64,000 nucleotides of DNA, taken from Micropterix aruncella (taxonomy: Eukaryota > Arthropoda > Insecta > Lepidoptera > Micropterigidae). Positions 12,601 to 27,600 of the stretch are shown piece by piece. The translations under genes were made by a program, and so were the position numbers. The notes under the pieces are model-generated. The model had not been told where the DNA came from, made no database searches, and was given only the letters and a program-made list of their open reading frames with translations. Each line of letters begins with the position of its first letter. Positions within the stretch are counted from its first letter, which is position 1. The stretch spans positions 1,549,974 through 1,613,973 of the forward strand of contig OX155976.1 in the NCBI GenBank assembly GCA_944548615.1. The letters run 5' to 3'.

Positions 12601-15600
12601 TGAACATACATAGGTAGTTAAGAATTAACTACTAGATTGTCAAACTATACATATAAATAATCAAAATAGAAGTTTAATATTTGAAGTAATTAGTGATTCG
12701 AAAAGATGCGTAGTAAAATTATTTATCGTAATATTCAAATTGTCAGTAAAATGTTAAATAATCAAATTAAATCTACGTTATGCATTTTAAACTAAAAGTA
12801 CAGATATAAGACCATATAAAATAATCAGACAATAAGGCTCTACTTTTTTAAGTAATTTAAATGAGCACAATATTTGAAAAATCATGGCCCTCAAATTCGG
12901 CCAGATTATAGAAAGGGTGGCCTATCAGCATCATTTAGTACCAATACACATACCTCAGCAGCTTTGATCCATTTGCCAGTATCACGATCCTTCTTCTCAA
13001 TGAGGTACCCAGTGATTGGTGCCCCTCCATCGTTTTCGGGCCTCTCCCATTTGAGGTCTGCGTGACTTTTGTCCCAGTCTTTGATTTCGGGCTTGCCGGG
13101 AGCATCGGGTTCACCTGAAAATAATTATAAGGAATTAGTTACAGCAGCTATTGGAATATACAGACGTATTCAAATTTGACAAAATCTGAGCCTCATAATT
13201 TCATGGCAGACCGCGGCAATTTATTGGAATTTCTTGCAATGTCGCCGCGCTCGACAAAAAGTACTATAACTATGTAACTACTATCGCAATCATAAAAAGA
13301 ATAACTGTGCAATGATTGCATTGAAATTTCGTATATAGAATATTGAAATCTCATTTTGTAAAACAATTAGATAATTATGAATAATGAGAAAGTCGAAGAA
13401 GTGAAAAAAACTCGGCCTTTCTAAGTTGTACTTGTCTTACGGAAAAATGCGGAACCCTATTTAGAAATTGTAAATACTCTCGTGGTCTTAATTAGATTAT
13501 CTATCAAATGTAATATTCCGTTTTGCTTATTTACACACAAAAATATATAGATATTAGCTCATAAAAACCATTAAAATTTTAATGATTTCTCGGAAAAAAA
13601 AATATGTTTGACAATGGAATTTTACCAGAAATATCCGCGAAATGACGCGCGAAATTATTCTAGCGGCCGTATATCTATGGTTATAATGAGATATTTGGTA
13701 TGGATTTTAAGATGCGTTCGAATTAGAAAATAATATTACTGTGCGCTCCGGGAGCAAGCCGCTAATATTGGTCGTTACGTAGTCAACGGTGTTCTGATGT
13801 GCAACCAAATTTGGTCATTACGTAGCCGAAGGGTTAACCATATGTATGACTTCTATACCATTGTACCAATAAAATGAATCTGAATCTGAATCTAAATAAT
13901 ATTACATTCACTTATCTATAAAATTAAAGTATAGCATAATTTAGGTAAAATTAGAATAGTTAAGAACTTCTAAGAAATGGAATCCAGTTTCAAACCCAGG
14001 GCAACATGGATATTATCATTTTAATCTCGATTTTTTTGCGCGTTCTCATTGCTTTACCTCTATATTGGTTTGTGGACCGGAAGTGTGAAAATGTGCAAAT
14101 ATGCAAATGCTTTATATCCTAAAATCGTAGATGTACATGCGCCGTTTCCTCATGGAAATATGTAGAATGTAATGCTTACCGTAGGGATTCTTAGCAGTGA
14201 TGGCCCCTTCTGTGGTGAGCGGCTCGCTCTCTCCTTCTGGGTTCACAGCCTTCACGCGGAACATGTAGTCTTTGCCTTCGTTCAAACCAGTGACGTCAGC
14301 TTCTGGTACTTTGGTGGTGCAGACAGGAACCCAGCGTCCGGATTCAGTGTCCATGCGTTCGACCACGTAGTTCTCGATTGGTTCTCCGCCGTCGTCCTCT
14401 GGTGGCTCCCATTTGAGCTTGCAGCCATCAGCCTTCACATCCGATACCTAGGAATAAAGGTAGAACTTAGGGTAGAACTTAAAACACTGGGGCATCTCAA
14501 AGAGTAATCGGTTATCTGATCACGAGGACCGCAAAAAGCCGTAATGGGTAATACCATTGATTATATAGGGTATTAGGCTATTCAGGGTCGGATTTAGGGG
14601 AGGGCATCCGGGGTTACAGCCCCGGGGCCTCCACAAAAGAGGGGCCTCCACAATAAAGACTTCGGAAAAAAAAACTTGAATTCTACGATAAGGGCCACCT
14701 TCCGAGATAGAGAGTAAAGAGTTATATCTGGACGGAGGGCTGTGCATCAGAGACTTTCAGGAAATTTATACTCCTTAGAGACCGACTCGACCTCCAGAAT
14801 CCAATCTGAAGCTTTCTCGATTATTGAGACTGACTGTAGGACGATTGACTGTAAGAATGGTTGACTGTAATATATATGGTTGACTGCAAGATAATGGTTG
14901 GATGTAAAATATATGTAAAATGGTTTACTGTAAGATATAACGGTTAACTGCAAGATATCGCTCTAGCGATAACTCCGCCACTTGTGCATAAATTGTCTTT
15001 TTTCCATTCTATTCTATCGTATACCTTTTTATCTGTTTATCTTTTATTAGATTGCTCAATTCCATAGTACGTTTTGGCAACTACGATTGTACCTCGAAAT
15101 GCAACGTGTCGATAGCACTCATTGTTCTAAATATTGGTTAATCTTCTCTTATGTCCAATATGGCGGCGTTTGTGTTTTATTTGGAATTCCCACTCGAACC
15201 GAAGTTATCAAATTTCAAAATGGCTGTTGTGAAAAAAAAAACAAAAGTACGTAAGTAAGGAACTGCCACATACCTGCAGTGGTCCTTTAGGCTTGCCGGG
15301 CTTGCCGACAACCTTCACTTCGATCTCGACCGTGTCGTGACCAGAGTCGTTCTTGGCTGTGACGATGTAGGTCCCGGAATCCGCACGCTTCATCTTCTGG
15401 TAGAAGAAGGTCGTGTGGTAGTCTTCGTTTACGATCTTGAGGCGGTCGTCGTTGACGAGGGCCTTGCCGCCCTTCAGGGTCCAGGTCACAGCCGGCGGCG
15501 GCTCTCCCTGGATATCCGCTTCCATCTTGAGGTTCTGGCCGGATTTGACTACCTTCTTCTGGAGGTCTTTTCGGTCGATTTTCGGGGCCACTGTCGGGGA

Positions 15601-18600
15601 AAGAAATATAATTTAAATTATAAATCTCCAGATAAGCGAGTTTCTTTCGCAAAAAAGGGTGCCCGTAAACGAATACGGAAAGCGGAATTTCGATGAGGAG
15701 AACCTTGAGTACAATAGAAACATGTTTATTTATTTATTTATTTAAAGCAATGCGAATTTTTTAAACTACAACTTGGGTTGTCGACTACACTGGGCGAGCC
15801 CGTCAACTCAGGAAGTTTTAACGATTAGTCGTTCTATCTCCCTGGAGTGAGCGCAGAAGACTTGAGGACAAAACAGTCCACCGTCTAGCTACGCCACAAG
15901 CCTGTAAGAGGCCAACGCCTTAACCGCGAGATAGCCAGGTATGTTACCCGGCGGGCCGACACTCACGCCCTTACTTCCAATTGTGACCAGATTACTCCGG
16001 TCTCTCGATTGGTTACGAGTTCGAGGTCGCTTGCGCGGTCCTCTCCCTTACGAAGCGTTGAAACGGTGTATACCGAATCTATCGCGGACCACAGTGTCCT
16101 TTGCCCGGCTGTTCACCCAGGATCGGATGGCCGATGGTCATTTCAAGAGCAGTCGCCGTAAGGTCCGCAACCACCCCCGCTCTATAGGAAACAGTACTGC
16201 TTCCAGACTCCGACTGTTAGTCAGAGTGCACAGTCGATTGGCTTACGCCGCACGGTGCGCAGACCGTCTAGGAGCGCCAGAAGGTTGATTACTAGGGGAA
16301 ACTGACCATAAGGCCAGAGTCCTACCCAGGCCCGCACTTCATTCGTGGAGGCCTTTTAAACTACAGTACATTACATAAAAAAGAGAGTACCGCAGCCCAG
16401 TCCGTCTTTAGATCAACGCCGCCTAACTAGGCCTAGGCCCGTACTAAGGCAAGCCTACCAATAAAGGTTTGTGCATACTTCAAACTACATACGTTAAAAG
16501 AAAAAAAAATAGTATCTAATAATATTAGGAATTAACTTTAGGCAATAATTAATGTTTGTACAAATTAATCATTACTCTAAAAACTAGGTCATTGATATAT
16601 GTCAATGCGTCTGTCAGTCTGTCAGTCTGCAAATAATATTTGTAAAATACCTATCATAAAACACAATAAAATTATTTTTAACAACAAGAAAAAGGTAAAT
16701 AATAAATAGGAATTGCAATAAATAGTGAAATAATCAAATTGAAATAGTTATGGATGGAAAAAGGAATTATAATAAATAGTCAAAAAAACAAATTGTAATG
16801 GTCAGAGGATTAAATTGAAATAGTCAATTATACATAAAATGCGCATGTTTATAGTTATAATATAATTTTGAATGTAATCGAATTAAAAATGAATAAAAAT
16901 AATAGAGACACACCAACAGCGATAAAAAATACGTGCGGCACTCGGGGACTGCCGCGGTAAAGCAATTACATAGCATTTTTAACAACTTATGCAATTATCA
17001 TTACTTATTTATTTTATTTATTTTATTTTTCTGATATCAGATATTTGCGCTCTATCGGAAAACGTTGAAATTATTCCGAATCATTTGCGGCTGGTAGCAA
17101 ATGATTCGGAATAATTTAAACGTCTTCCGATAGAGCGCCGTGCACGAATTTTTATTCAATAAAGCAATAACCGAAATATTCGAATAATTATAATTAAATT
17201 ATCTTTAAAATGGTGCAGGTTTCATAATAATACGCCAGATAGTAATTGCGTAGTAGTCGTGTTTGTGTTCGGTTAGACCTAATTTCACAAATTAATTACA
17301 CTATGTAATATAAACAAAATCTAAAATATTCGAAGCTAAGAATATTAGGAAAATGTTCTTGTTTAACATATATTTTTTTCGAATCATAAGCAGTACTCGT
17401 TTAGACGTAATTATCAGTTTAAAATCATTAATTTTTGTTAAGAAATTTCTTCATTCGGTCGCCGCGCTGGCCTAGGCCCGCGATAAAAGCTATGCAATAG
17501 CTTAATAAAAATAATAATAATAATAAATGAAATAAATTACCATAATATGGTCAAAAATTTGGTGGCTGACATGCCGACCTTCATTCATGAGCCATCTGTG
17601 ACATTGTTTTTTGATTTGGCCTTTATTGTTTACGTTACTTGTAGACTCATCCAATTCTTTATATATCCTTCTAGCCGTGTTCGGCCATAGCGACTGCATT
17701 GTAGATTCTAGTGACTTCTTTAGTCTCCTCAGAGTCCATTGTTCGCAAGCAGTCAAGTGCGCAGGCTATATTATAGTGCACAGGTGGGCGCGCGACCAAG
17801 GGTGCACTCTCTCTTCCTCCCTCTTCTGAACCCGATGGAACGGAGACCGTTACGACCAGAGAAAAGTTTGGATGCAGATAAAATAAAATAAATTAATTAA
17901 TCACCAACACAGCAATGGCTGTCATTGTTAAATTTGTACTCAATATTGCAGCTATTTTTTTCGGATTTAGTTCGTTTTTCCACACTGTCATTTATGAATT
18001 TGGTAATAAGGCTTGTGGCGATGTTTAAGGTTTTTCTGGAGCTATTGTAGAGATGACCGGTGAATTATTAGTAGTTGTTGTAGTAGGCGGTGATGTAGAA
18101 GATGCATTATTGGATTTATCCTAGTTTTTTGATGATCTCGTGTTGTTGCTCATGGGGCTGTGTTGAATACAGCATACAGCCTCTTGTTCCGACATTATAC
18201 AAAATTGTGATAGTTTCCCTTTTGGCAAATCCCCGTCAGTTTTTGGACAATTTTCCGGCGGTAGACATACTCCTAATACGCCATTTATTTCACATGACTC
18301 TTCACGGCAGTGTATATGCCAGGTCCCTTGGCACTTCCGCAAGGGCTCTTTCCAATACTGGTAACGGCGATTATGTTGAAGAGGCATTGGTTGTCAGCTA
18401 TCGTCACTTGCAGAGGTCCACCACTATCGCCTCCACAAGAGTCTCGTCCTCCTTCTAAGCTTCCAGCGCACAATTGATCGTCCGTTATACCTTGTGGTAA
18501 CCTCTTTCTGAGAGTCTTTGCATATAGTCTTCGACAGGTCGGCTGGTCAATCAAATCCACCACCACCTTCAGTAAGTCGTCCGATGTATCTTCAGCAAAG

Positions 18601-21600
18601 TCGATCTGCCCCCAGCCAGTAACGAAAGCTCGCTTGTTTTCGATGGTCGACTTTGTCCATAGACACGCTGGTTGAATATTTAATGTAAACTCAGACCGAT
18701 AAGATCCTTCGGGACGCGTCCCGTGTTAACCGCGAGTGAATCCAGACTGTGGAATTGCACTGTATTTTTATAAATTTATTATTTAATTATTAATTAGAGG
18801 TGAGAAAATTTTAAAATATGTTGACACTTAGAATTTAAATTTCGAAATTATTTACCATGGTAATACTTTATTTACCATGTCAACCATGAAGACGCTTTGA
18901 AAAGCGACCCTAATTCTGCCCACATAAGAAAGAACCCTGCATGTCAAAAAATATGAAACTTAGTTATGTTTGGTGAAAACATGGTACCATGTTTTCGTTT
19001 AGGAATAACACCAAATTTTATTGGTCGTCTTCCTACGTATAATGAAAAATAGCGAATAAATACTAAAATTATGAAAATTGTATCACAAAACCACATTTTT
19101 TAAGACTTTTATATTTAAACTTACCCGAAAGAGAAACATCTCATCATCATCGTCATCATCATCATTTATTCCTTCCATAAAAGCAATTTACAATACTGAG
19201 GAACATGTAAAATTTTACAATCAAAATTTAGCGGATGATAAAACCGCTTTGATTAATTAAAAGAAAAAAAATATAATTGTAATCAGAGGTGATTACTTAA
19301 AAATAGTCAAATTTACAAAATAATCATTAATCATACAATAAATAATAATCAATACAATGAAAAAGAGAAATTCTGAAACATGCGTAATTAAAAACAATAT
19401 CAATAAAATCTAAAACTTAGTGCGAAAGTATAGTCATAATATTGTTATTTATAATCAAGCAATTGTGGACGCAATATCATAAAAGTCGTCCAGTTTGTAA
19501 AGGGCATGTTTGACTAACTGATTTTTCGAGCAGATTTTATATGCTGCCATCTCAAGTCTTCTCGTCGATGACGGCAAAGCATTGAACAATTTAAAACTAA
19601 TATATAAAAATGTTTTTTGATATTTAGTCAAGCGTACTTTAGGCAATAACACATTGTTTTTATGTCGCGTATTATGGCTATGTCGAGTGGAGTGAAGCTC
19701 GCAATTTAAAAGATTCTCTTTGGCGTATAAAAGGCACTGATATATGTACATGGACGACATGGTAAGGATACCAGCTGAAAAAAGTGGCGCAATATGTTTC
19801 TCTGCTTACACCAAAAATTGTCCTAACGGCTTGCTTTTGTAGCACAAAAACGCGATGGATTTCGGTTGCATTACCCCATAGTAGTATCGCATAAGACATC
19901 TTTGAATGGAAGCAGGAGTGATACACACTGATCGCTGCATGTTCGCCAGCCAGAAATTTCTCTATATAAATAAATCTCTATATATTAAACAAAGTCGGGG
20001 TTGTTCGAACACATATAACTCGAGAACGGCTGCAACGATTTTCATGGTTTTTTATTTGTTGTATTTATCTCAGTCCCGAATAGCAGAATAACTATTAAAA
20101 ACAATGAAAAATTAACCATAAAATAAAATAAAAGAAAAAACATTTTCCCATACAAAATGTTCATGGGTTTCGTAACTGTCAAACATTGAATGTTCATCCC
20201 GTCGATACGATAAACTCTCCCCTCAAATTAAAGAAAGTATTAATATAAAAGTTTCGAATCGACAAGATATATCCACAATATTCGGACCACAATTATTACA
20301 TAGTTTAATTCTTAATTTTTGTACTTTTATATTTATTTTTGTGTTATTATCTTAATAAAGTAGTGAATTTATTATTTATTTTGTATTCATTGTATTACTT
20401 CCATAATATCATAAATTAAGGTTAGCTAATCTGTAACACGGCATTCATTGACTGTTAGGCGGTACAAAGTTCGCCGGGTCAGCTAGTAGATAAATAAAAC
20501 TACTCCTACTTTTATCTTTTTAAACATCAAGCCTTTAGTTTGTGTATAAAATAAAATAAGCGCCACCGATATTTCAATTGTTTTATTAATATTGTAAGCG
20601 GACATTTCATATTCCCGTACACACATTTCCGTAAACACACGTAATAGTATTTAGCTGTTATTTCAAACTACTGATAGGTAATGTTAAAAAACAAACTTTT
20701 AAAACCTATCATAATAAGAAACAATGCTAAAATATACTAACAAACATATTTTAAAAAACAAACCAAAAAAAAAGAAAGCAGTCAATAATGGACATACTAT
20801 GTCATTCGCGACGAAGCTTTTGATGCGGATTGTTTTAGTTTAGATGTACATAGAATTACTATTATATGTACATCTTATATATGTACTTATATATGTACAT
20901 CTCGTTTTAAGTACATCATTATTATTTGCACTTGACAACCAAATGTCCACAACGCCCTCGAAGGGCTTGCAATTCGGCGAAGAGAGAGAGGCTGTTTTGA
21001 AATGTATCATTTTGAGACAGTCACGTTCCGCGCGGCTCGGAACAGCCTCTTAAAAGTGCAGAAAATATATAAAGTGCATCAGCCAGCAGGGGATGGGACA
21101 AGTGGACGCGGTCAACTGGGCGCGGCCGATTGGGCGCTGCTAACTGGGCGCAAGGACAACTGGGCGAGGGACAGGGGGGCGCCAAAATTATATTTTGCAA
21201 TACCTATATTTATATATTTATTTATTGTGACTGACAAGAAATATTTTTATTGTTACATTATATAAAAAATAACTAATGATGAAACATTACCTTCGTAGCT
21301 GTACTGTGATACACCCGTTTCAGAGCTAGCGTTTACATGGGATTTAACATTTACATAATAAATACTTAGTGCAAAATATTATAAAATGCACAGCTCTCTT
21401 TATATTTATGGTCACCTATATATTTCTAAATATTATTAGTATTTAAAAAAACGTCCTAATATGTAAATGAAAGTATTCTATATACTATAAAAGATTTTAA
21501 ACACATTTACTCAAATAATTTACAAGACTGGAAATAGTAAATGCTCTGTTGATATAATATTGATCGTTTTATTTTTATATTTATTTTACAGCCAACCTAC

Positions 21601-24600
21601 TCGTAAGTTTAAATCCGTCCACCTGTCCCGCGCCCACTTGGTTCGCGCCCAGTTGTCCCTGCGCCCAGTTGGCCTAGCGCCCAGTCGGCGGCGCCCAGTT
21701 AGCAGCGCCCAGTCGGCCGCGCCCAGTTGGCCGCGCCCACTTGTCCTAGACCGAGCCAGCATGTTTTATTTCAAAGCGCGCGACGCGATACGGTAACCGG
21801 ACGACGATGACGAATGAACCACAGTCTAATTGGGTGTGGCACAGTATACCAGACAGTAGCTTCTCTTAAAACAAAATTAAAACCGAAGCGAATACGTCAC
21901 GAGTCGTGAGGGCTCGGATATGGCCGCCAGATGATGTCGGCTACTCGGCCCCAAACGTTCGAAAAGTCGACAGCCTTTACTTGCGCGTTACGCTAACCAA
22001 AGGCGTTCGTCGGGACGCACACATCTGCCCACATTCCTCGCACCCTCTTCCCGCAATACCCTGTAGCTCGAGAGTAAAGATACTGTTTGGTGTACTGTGG
22101 TGTGGGACACGATGACAATCCATGTAGAACATAAGAAATTCCATCATCCTAAACCTAGGTTTGTTCCTTTCCACTACATAACAGCGTTATATATAAATGA
22201 CGGATAAATGAAGATACTTACAGAATCTAGGCTTGCACGTAACTGATTTCGAAGCATCTGATGGTTCTCCAGGCCCGGCTTTATTGAGAGCGATGACCCT
22301 GAACTCGTACTCATGACCTTCTTCGACATCGGTGACTCGTCCCAAAGGTCTTTCTCCGCCGACCTTAGCGCAGTCTTGCCAGGATCTAAAGGAAACATGT
22401 TTTTAGTCTTTATGAATAAAATTTTAAAATATCTTAGTATGGTTTCGGATGTGGTATTATCCTTATAAATAGTATGAGAAGGCGCAATTGAGTAACACTA
22501 CACACGAGCGCCGAGCGTGAAGCGAATGACACAAATATCGCTGTTTGCGGGAGCTGATCTTGCGTGTGCGCGCGGTCGCGATCGGAGATACGAGAAGCGT
22601 GCGCTTCGCGCGAGTGATTGCAAACGACTGCCTCTGCCACTGCGCGCGCGTGGGAGCGGGCCCGCACGCTCGCAGTGACGGAGATCAGTAATGGGACAAC
22701 GTCGACAATCGCGGCGCGAATTCATCGATCGAACGGCCGTCGACCAAACCTGTATGGCATCCCCATGCGAGTGTTATGTGTTATGATATAAGTGGGTAGG
22801 GAGGTTGCCTACATTAGAAATTATGGCCAACTTTATAAAGTTACTTCAAAGGTCAACATAACTAAATGCCTATTCATGAAAAGACGGCCAGTTAGGCCAT
22901 ATCGCTAAATAGGAACAATCTACGCATACTGGTGAGGGCGCTCACGGGGCATTGTGGCCTGAACAAACACATGTTCAACCTCAAGCTTAGAGACACAAAA
23001 ATGTGCAGGTTCTGCCAAGGAGCAGAGGAAACTCCCCAGCACCTCATGTGTTAGTGTGGCCCGCTGATGCGTAAAAGATACACCCACTTGGGTGGTCACT
23101 ACCTTCAACCTGAGGAGGTAAAACAATCTGGCGCCAAAAGCCTGCTGCGGTTTCAAATTTCACGACGTAAATTCGTTTTCTGCCCTATTTTACAATTCTG
23201 TTTATATATAAAACATTTCCTGAACTCGTTGTTTTGCTTTCCCGGCCCATCAACCAAAGGGGAAGGAAAGTATTGTGAAAGTGCTAAACTATTTTCGAAA
23301 TGAAGACGACAATATCCATCTGTAGCCCCTGTCTGTGTGTCTGTATAGAATAACTTTATTGTGCTATAAAAACATAGCCTAATGAATCTTACGCTGGTTT
23401 TATAAAAAAAGAAAATTTCTGCACGAATGGCGGACTTATCGCTATAGGAACATCTTACAGTAAACCATTTGATAAAACAATTCCTAATTTTCACCGTACA
23501 ATACACAAAGAAGAAGTAAAGTTAAATTTAAAATAAACTCATACAAACACATGTCAATAACTTATGCTAAGGTTACCCAGGGAAGGATAAAGGAGAGGAC
23601 AAGGTGAGGTATTTGGTTAGTGGCTGTAAAAATAATTGTTTCTTCAACAACTTTTTGAATGTGTGCAACGAAGGTGCATGCTTGATAGAAGGAGGAAGCT
23701 GATTCCATAAACGGGCAACTAGAGTTGTCAACTACAGCGGGCGAGGCCGTCACCTCAGGAAGATTTAACGATTAGTCGTTCTGTCTCCCTGAACTGAGCG
23801 CAGAAGACTTGGACAAAAACAGTCCACCATCAAGCTCCGCCACAAGCCCGTAAGAGGCCAACGCCTTAACCGCGAGATAGCCAGGAATGCTACCCAGCGG
23901 GCTTACACTCACGCCCTTATTTCCAATTGCGACCAGATTACTCCAGTCTCTCGATTGGTTACGAGTTCGAGGTCGCTTGCGCGGTCCTCTCCCTTAGGAA
24001 GCGGTGAAAAGGTGTATACCGAATCTATCGCGGACCACGGCATCCTTTGCCCGGCTGTTCACCCAGGATCGGGTAGCCGATAGTCGTTTCAAGAGCAGTC
24101 GCCGTAAGGTCCGCAACCACCCCCGCTCTATAGGAAACAGTACTGCTTCCAGACTCCCCCGACTGTGAGTCAGAGTGCGCAATCGATTGGCAATGCCGCA
24201 CGGAGCGCAGGCCGTCCAGGAGCGCCAGAAGATTGATTCCTAGGGGAAACTAACCAGAAACGGGCAGAATGGACCGTAAAAGAGTACGTGTAAACAGAAG
24301 AATGATGTATCGGAATGGCGAGTGTGTTATCCCGGCTTGATCGAAGTGGAAGGCTATGGCCTCCCAAAGGGTGGAAATTCTCCATGAGATAGGAGTCTGT
24401 CTGACTGTATTCCTTCACAATATCTCCCTAATATTTAATCGGATTGAGTTGAAATATAGCATGCATTTAGTTTGTTTGTTTATACTCTTTATTGTGAAAT
24501 GTCACAATGGACGGTGTGTCACTTTTATTGTGAAATTTCACAATGGACGTGTCTTTTTATTGTCGATAGACAGAATTAAAATGCGATTCCGTTAATTTTA

Positions 24601-27600
24601 TCCCAACGGAAAATGATAACTTAGCCGGGAAACGAACTATTTGCGTATTTCAGTCTCACTATCTATGCTCGTCACCGACTATCACTTTCAATCGACTCAA
24701 CCTTCTTCTCGCTGCTAAAAGTACTTCCATAAGCCCTTAGCTACTTGCCGGGGGAGTTTTGGTGTGACACAACCGTTTTTTTCTATTACGCAAGTAAAAT
24801 AAAACAAAATAAAATAAAACTAACCTTCCTCCTTTTTCTCTCTTCTGGATGATGTACTGCGTGATGGGCGCTCCACCATCATCTTTCGGAGGACTCCATT
24901 CCAGGTCAACGAAGGTCTTGTCCCAGTTCCTGGGCTCGGGGCGGCCTGGCTTACCAGGTTCATCTGGAAATACACTCAAATAACATTAAAAGTGTTCAAA
25001 AACGAATGTTCTGAATACGCACGATACGCTCTCGAACTTACCGAATGGATTCTTCGCAATGATTGTCTTATCAGTCTCAAGATCATCCGACTCCCCTTCC
25101 TTATTCACCGCTTTTACTCTGAACTTATATGGTTTTCCTTCTTGGAGACCACCTATCGTTGCAATCGTATCCTTGGATGTGCCACAAGGTATCCATTGCC
25201 CAGTTAGCGGGTCCAATTTTTCGATCTCATAATAATCGATTGGAGCACCACCGTCATCTTCTGGCTTGTCCCATTTAAGGTGGCACCCACTCTTGGTGAT
25301 ATCGGAAACTTCTAGAGGTCCTTTCGGTCGCGAAGGCTTTCCTATAACAAGAACAATAATTTTAAAAAAAACACGACTGACGTTACAGAAAGTAAACTAT
25401 TGTATTTATAATTCTAGAAACAATTGGTTTGCGCGAAAAAGCACGTTTATTAGAGACTAGCTGACCCGTGCCCACTTCGTTGGGTTCTATTCGTTCAAAG
25501 ATTTTAACACAGCCTAACGAGCTTTTTAAGACAAATTTTGTAGTGTCCGTGTGAGGGGTGCATGCGTGTGTGTGAGGGGTGCATGTCTTGTGTGTGAGGG
25601 GTGCGTGCGTGTGTGTGTGTTTGTGTGTGAGGGGTGAGTGTGTGTGTGTGCGTGTGTGTGTGTGTGTATGTGAGGGTGTGTGTATGTGTGTATCCCCCCA
25701 CGATAACGCCTAAATGCTTCATCCGATTCAGCTGAAATTTGGCATGCAGACATCATTCGGTCATGGAAAGAGTTGAAAACATTGTAGTTGAAATCGGTCA
25801 GTAATGGCAAGAGTTGAAAAGATTGTAGTTGAAATAGTATAAATGGTTATCCGATTATCCGATTATGATCCAATTTATCCGATCCGAATATGACGATTAT
25901 CTGGGTGGCGGTGCAACCGAATTGTATTTATTTTTCCAGCACAGAAAAAAGGCACAAAAAGGCATGAAAGGCACTATGAGAGTGGCCACCCTTCACTAGA
26001 CTCCAATTGATTGTGAGCGAAGGGTGGTTCCTCGTCAATAAGTTTTCTCTGTATTGAAAGTCGTTGTAGTTGAAGTTGAAGTATTTATTCAGAAGGTCTG
26101 TGATCGGTTGCCAGTTCGTAACGCCTTGTTTGATATTTCGCCAGTGTCTAGGTAGTCGTGGTTGTGTAGCAGAAGTGTGAAGTTTGAAGATCGCGGATAA
26201 TATATGACTGATCGATGTATGAGCGCGTACTTGGAGCGGGCGACGGCCGCTGAGAGGATGATGATGATGTGTAGCCGCGGTAACTGTCCACTAGGGGAAT
26301 GATATTGATCGATCGGAATGTACTGCGTTTTATATCGTGTGAATGATGCAATGGTCACTGTGTGGGGGAAATTAATTGTGTCAAATTGGATCGATCAGAA
26401 AAAATGGCATTAGTCATCGGTTGACTGCATAAAATGCCGAATTTAGTTGGAATTCAATTGCAGTTGACTCGTGTATATTTGAGCGTATTTGCGGTTTCGA
26501 TTCTATAGAAATTACTTCTTTTGTTGTAGGTATGTGGGCGAAGTCCTTACAGCACAAAAAAAGCATTTTGACTTATTTATAGTTGATGGAAGATAGTTTG
26601 GCGGGAATATTTCGGCAATTACAAAAACTCAAAAAACACTCTGTATTTTACTTACCCTTACTATAAGTTAGGCTTTTTTTAAGCAGATTTTAAGACAGAT
26701 TTTAACACAGCTTACCGAGTATCGTAATTTCCAGGTCGGCCTCGTCCTCTCCGACCTCGTTCTTCGCCTTGATGACGTATTTGCCACTGTTGGCCCTCTT
26801 GGATTTGAGAATGAGGAATTTGGTGTTATAGTCGATGTTATCGATGTGGATCTGTTCGTCGTTCTGCAGTTCTTTGTCTTTGAAGAACCAAGTCACCGTA
26901 GCCGGCGGTTCCCCGTAGATCTTCACGTCCAGGGTTACCGGAAGACCGGCCTTCACCGTAATCGGGTTGAGATTCGTCCGATCGATGCGTGGTTTTACTG
27001 CAAGTAAACGATTTTCAAATATAAAATAATATAAAATAATATAAAATAATGGATCACGGTAAGTTATATGTTATGGCATACTTTTTCAGGATTAATTCTT
27101 AGTGATCCACTATTAGTATCGTATATTACACTGCTAAAAAAATGTTTCTTCTTTTATTGTGAAATTTCACAATGGGCGGGTTTATTAGCATATGATAATC
27201 TCTTTTAACCAACCACTTTGACGTGTTTATATGTATGTGTTCGAGTAACATGTGTGCAAGTGTGTGTGTTGTTATTGTATTCAATCGACATAATTGAAGT
27301 TAATTTTATCCCAACGGAAAATGGTGACCCAGTCTGGAATCGAACCCGGAACGTTATAACTAGAACTGTCTACTACAACGGGAGAACCCGTCACCTCAGG
27401 AAGTTTAATACCTCGAGCGCTGACATTTGAATTGTAGTTTCTCTTAGAGAACGCGAAGAAGAAGATAACATCACAACAAAAATATAGCGTTTCATGAAAA
27501 CGACGATTACTCCGAAACTACGATATGGATCGTACAAAGAAGACCTGTTTTATGTTCCTGTTGAAATTTGCTATTAGATAAGTGTAACGTCGTTTTGTAA

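Noticed and set aside
13711..13900. Complete piggyBac MITE
   Set aside because: The right end (AGGG/TTAA) is suggestive, but neither copy has a TTAA/CCC left end.
18285..18566. A working serine protease gene
   Set aside because: It has the Ser motif, but His and Asp are missing, the frame ends in GIYTAVKSHVK and a stop, and the clip domain is on the wrong side.
22434..22725. Arg/Ala-rich ORFs in the CpG patch
   Set aside because: Open in overlapping frames because of composition; no motif and no splice context.
25504..25810. Minus-strand ORFs rich in Thr-His repeats
   Set aside because: Translation of an interrupted GT microsatellite in two frames; no domain and no complete gene structure.
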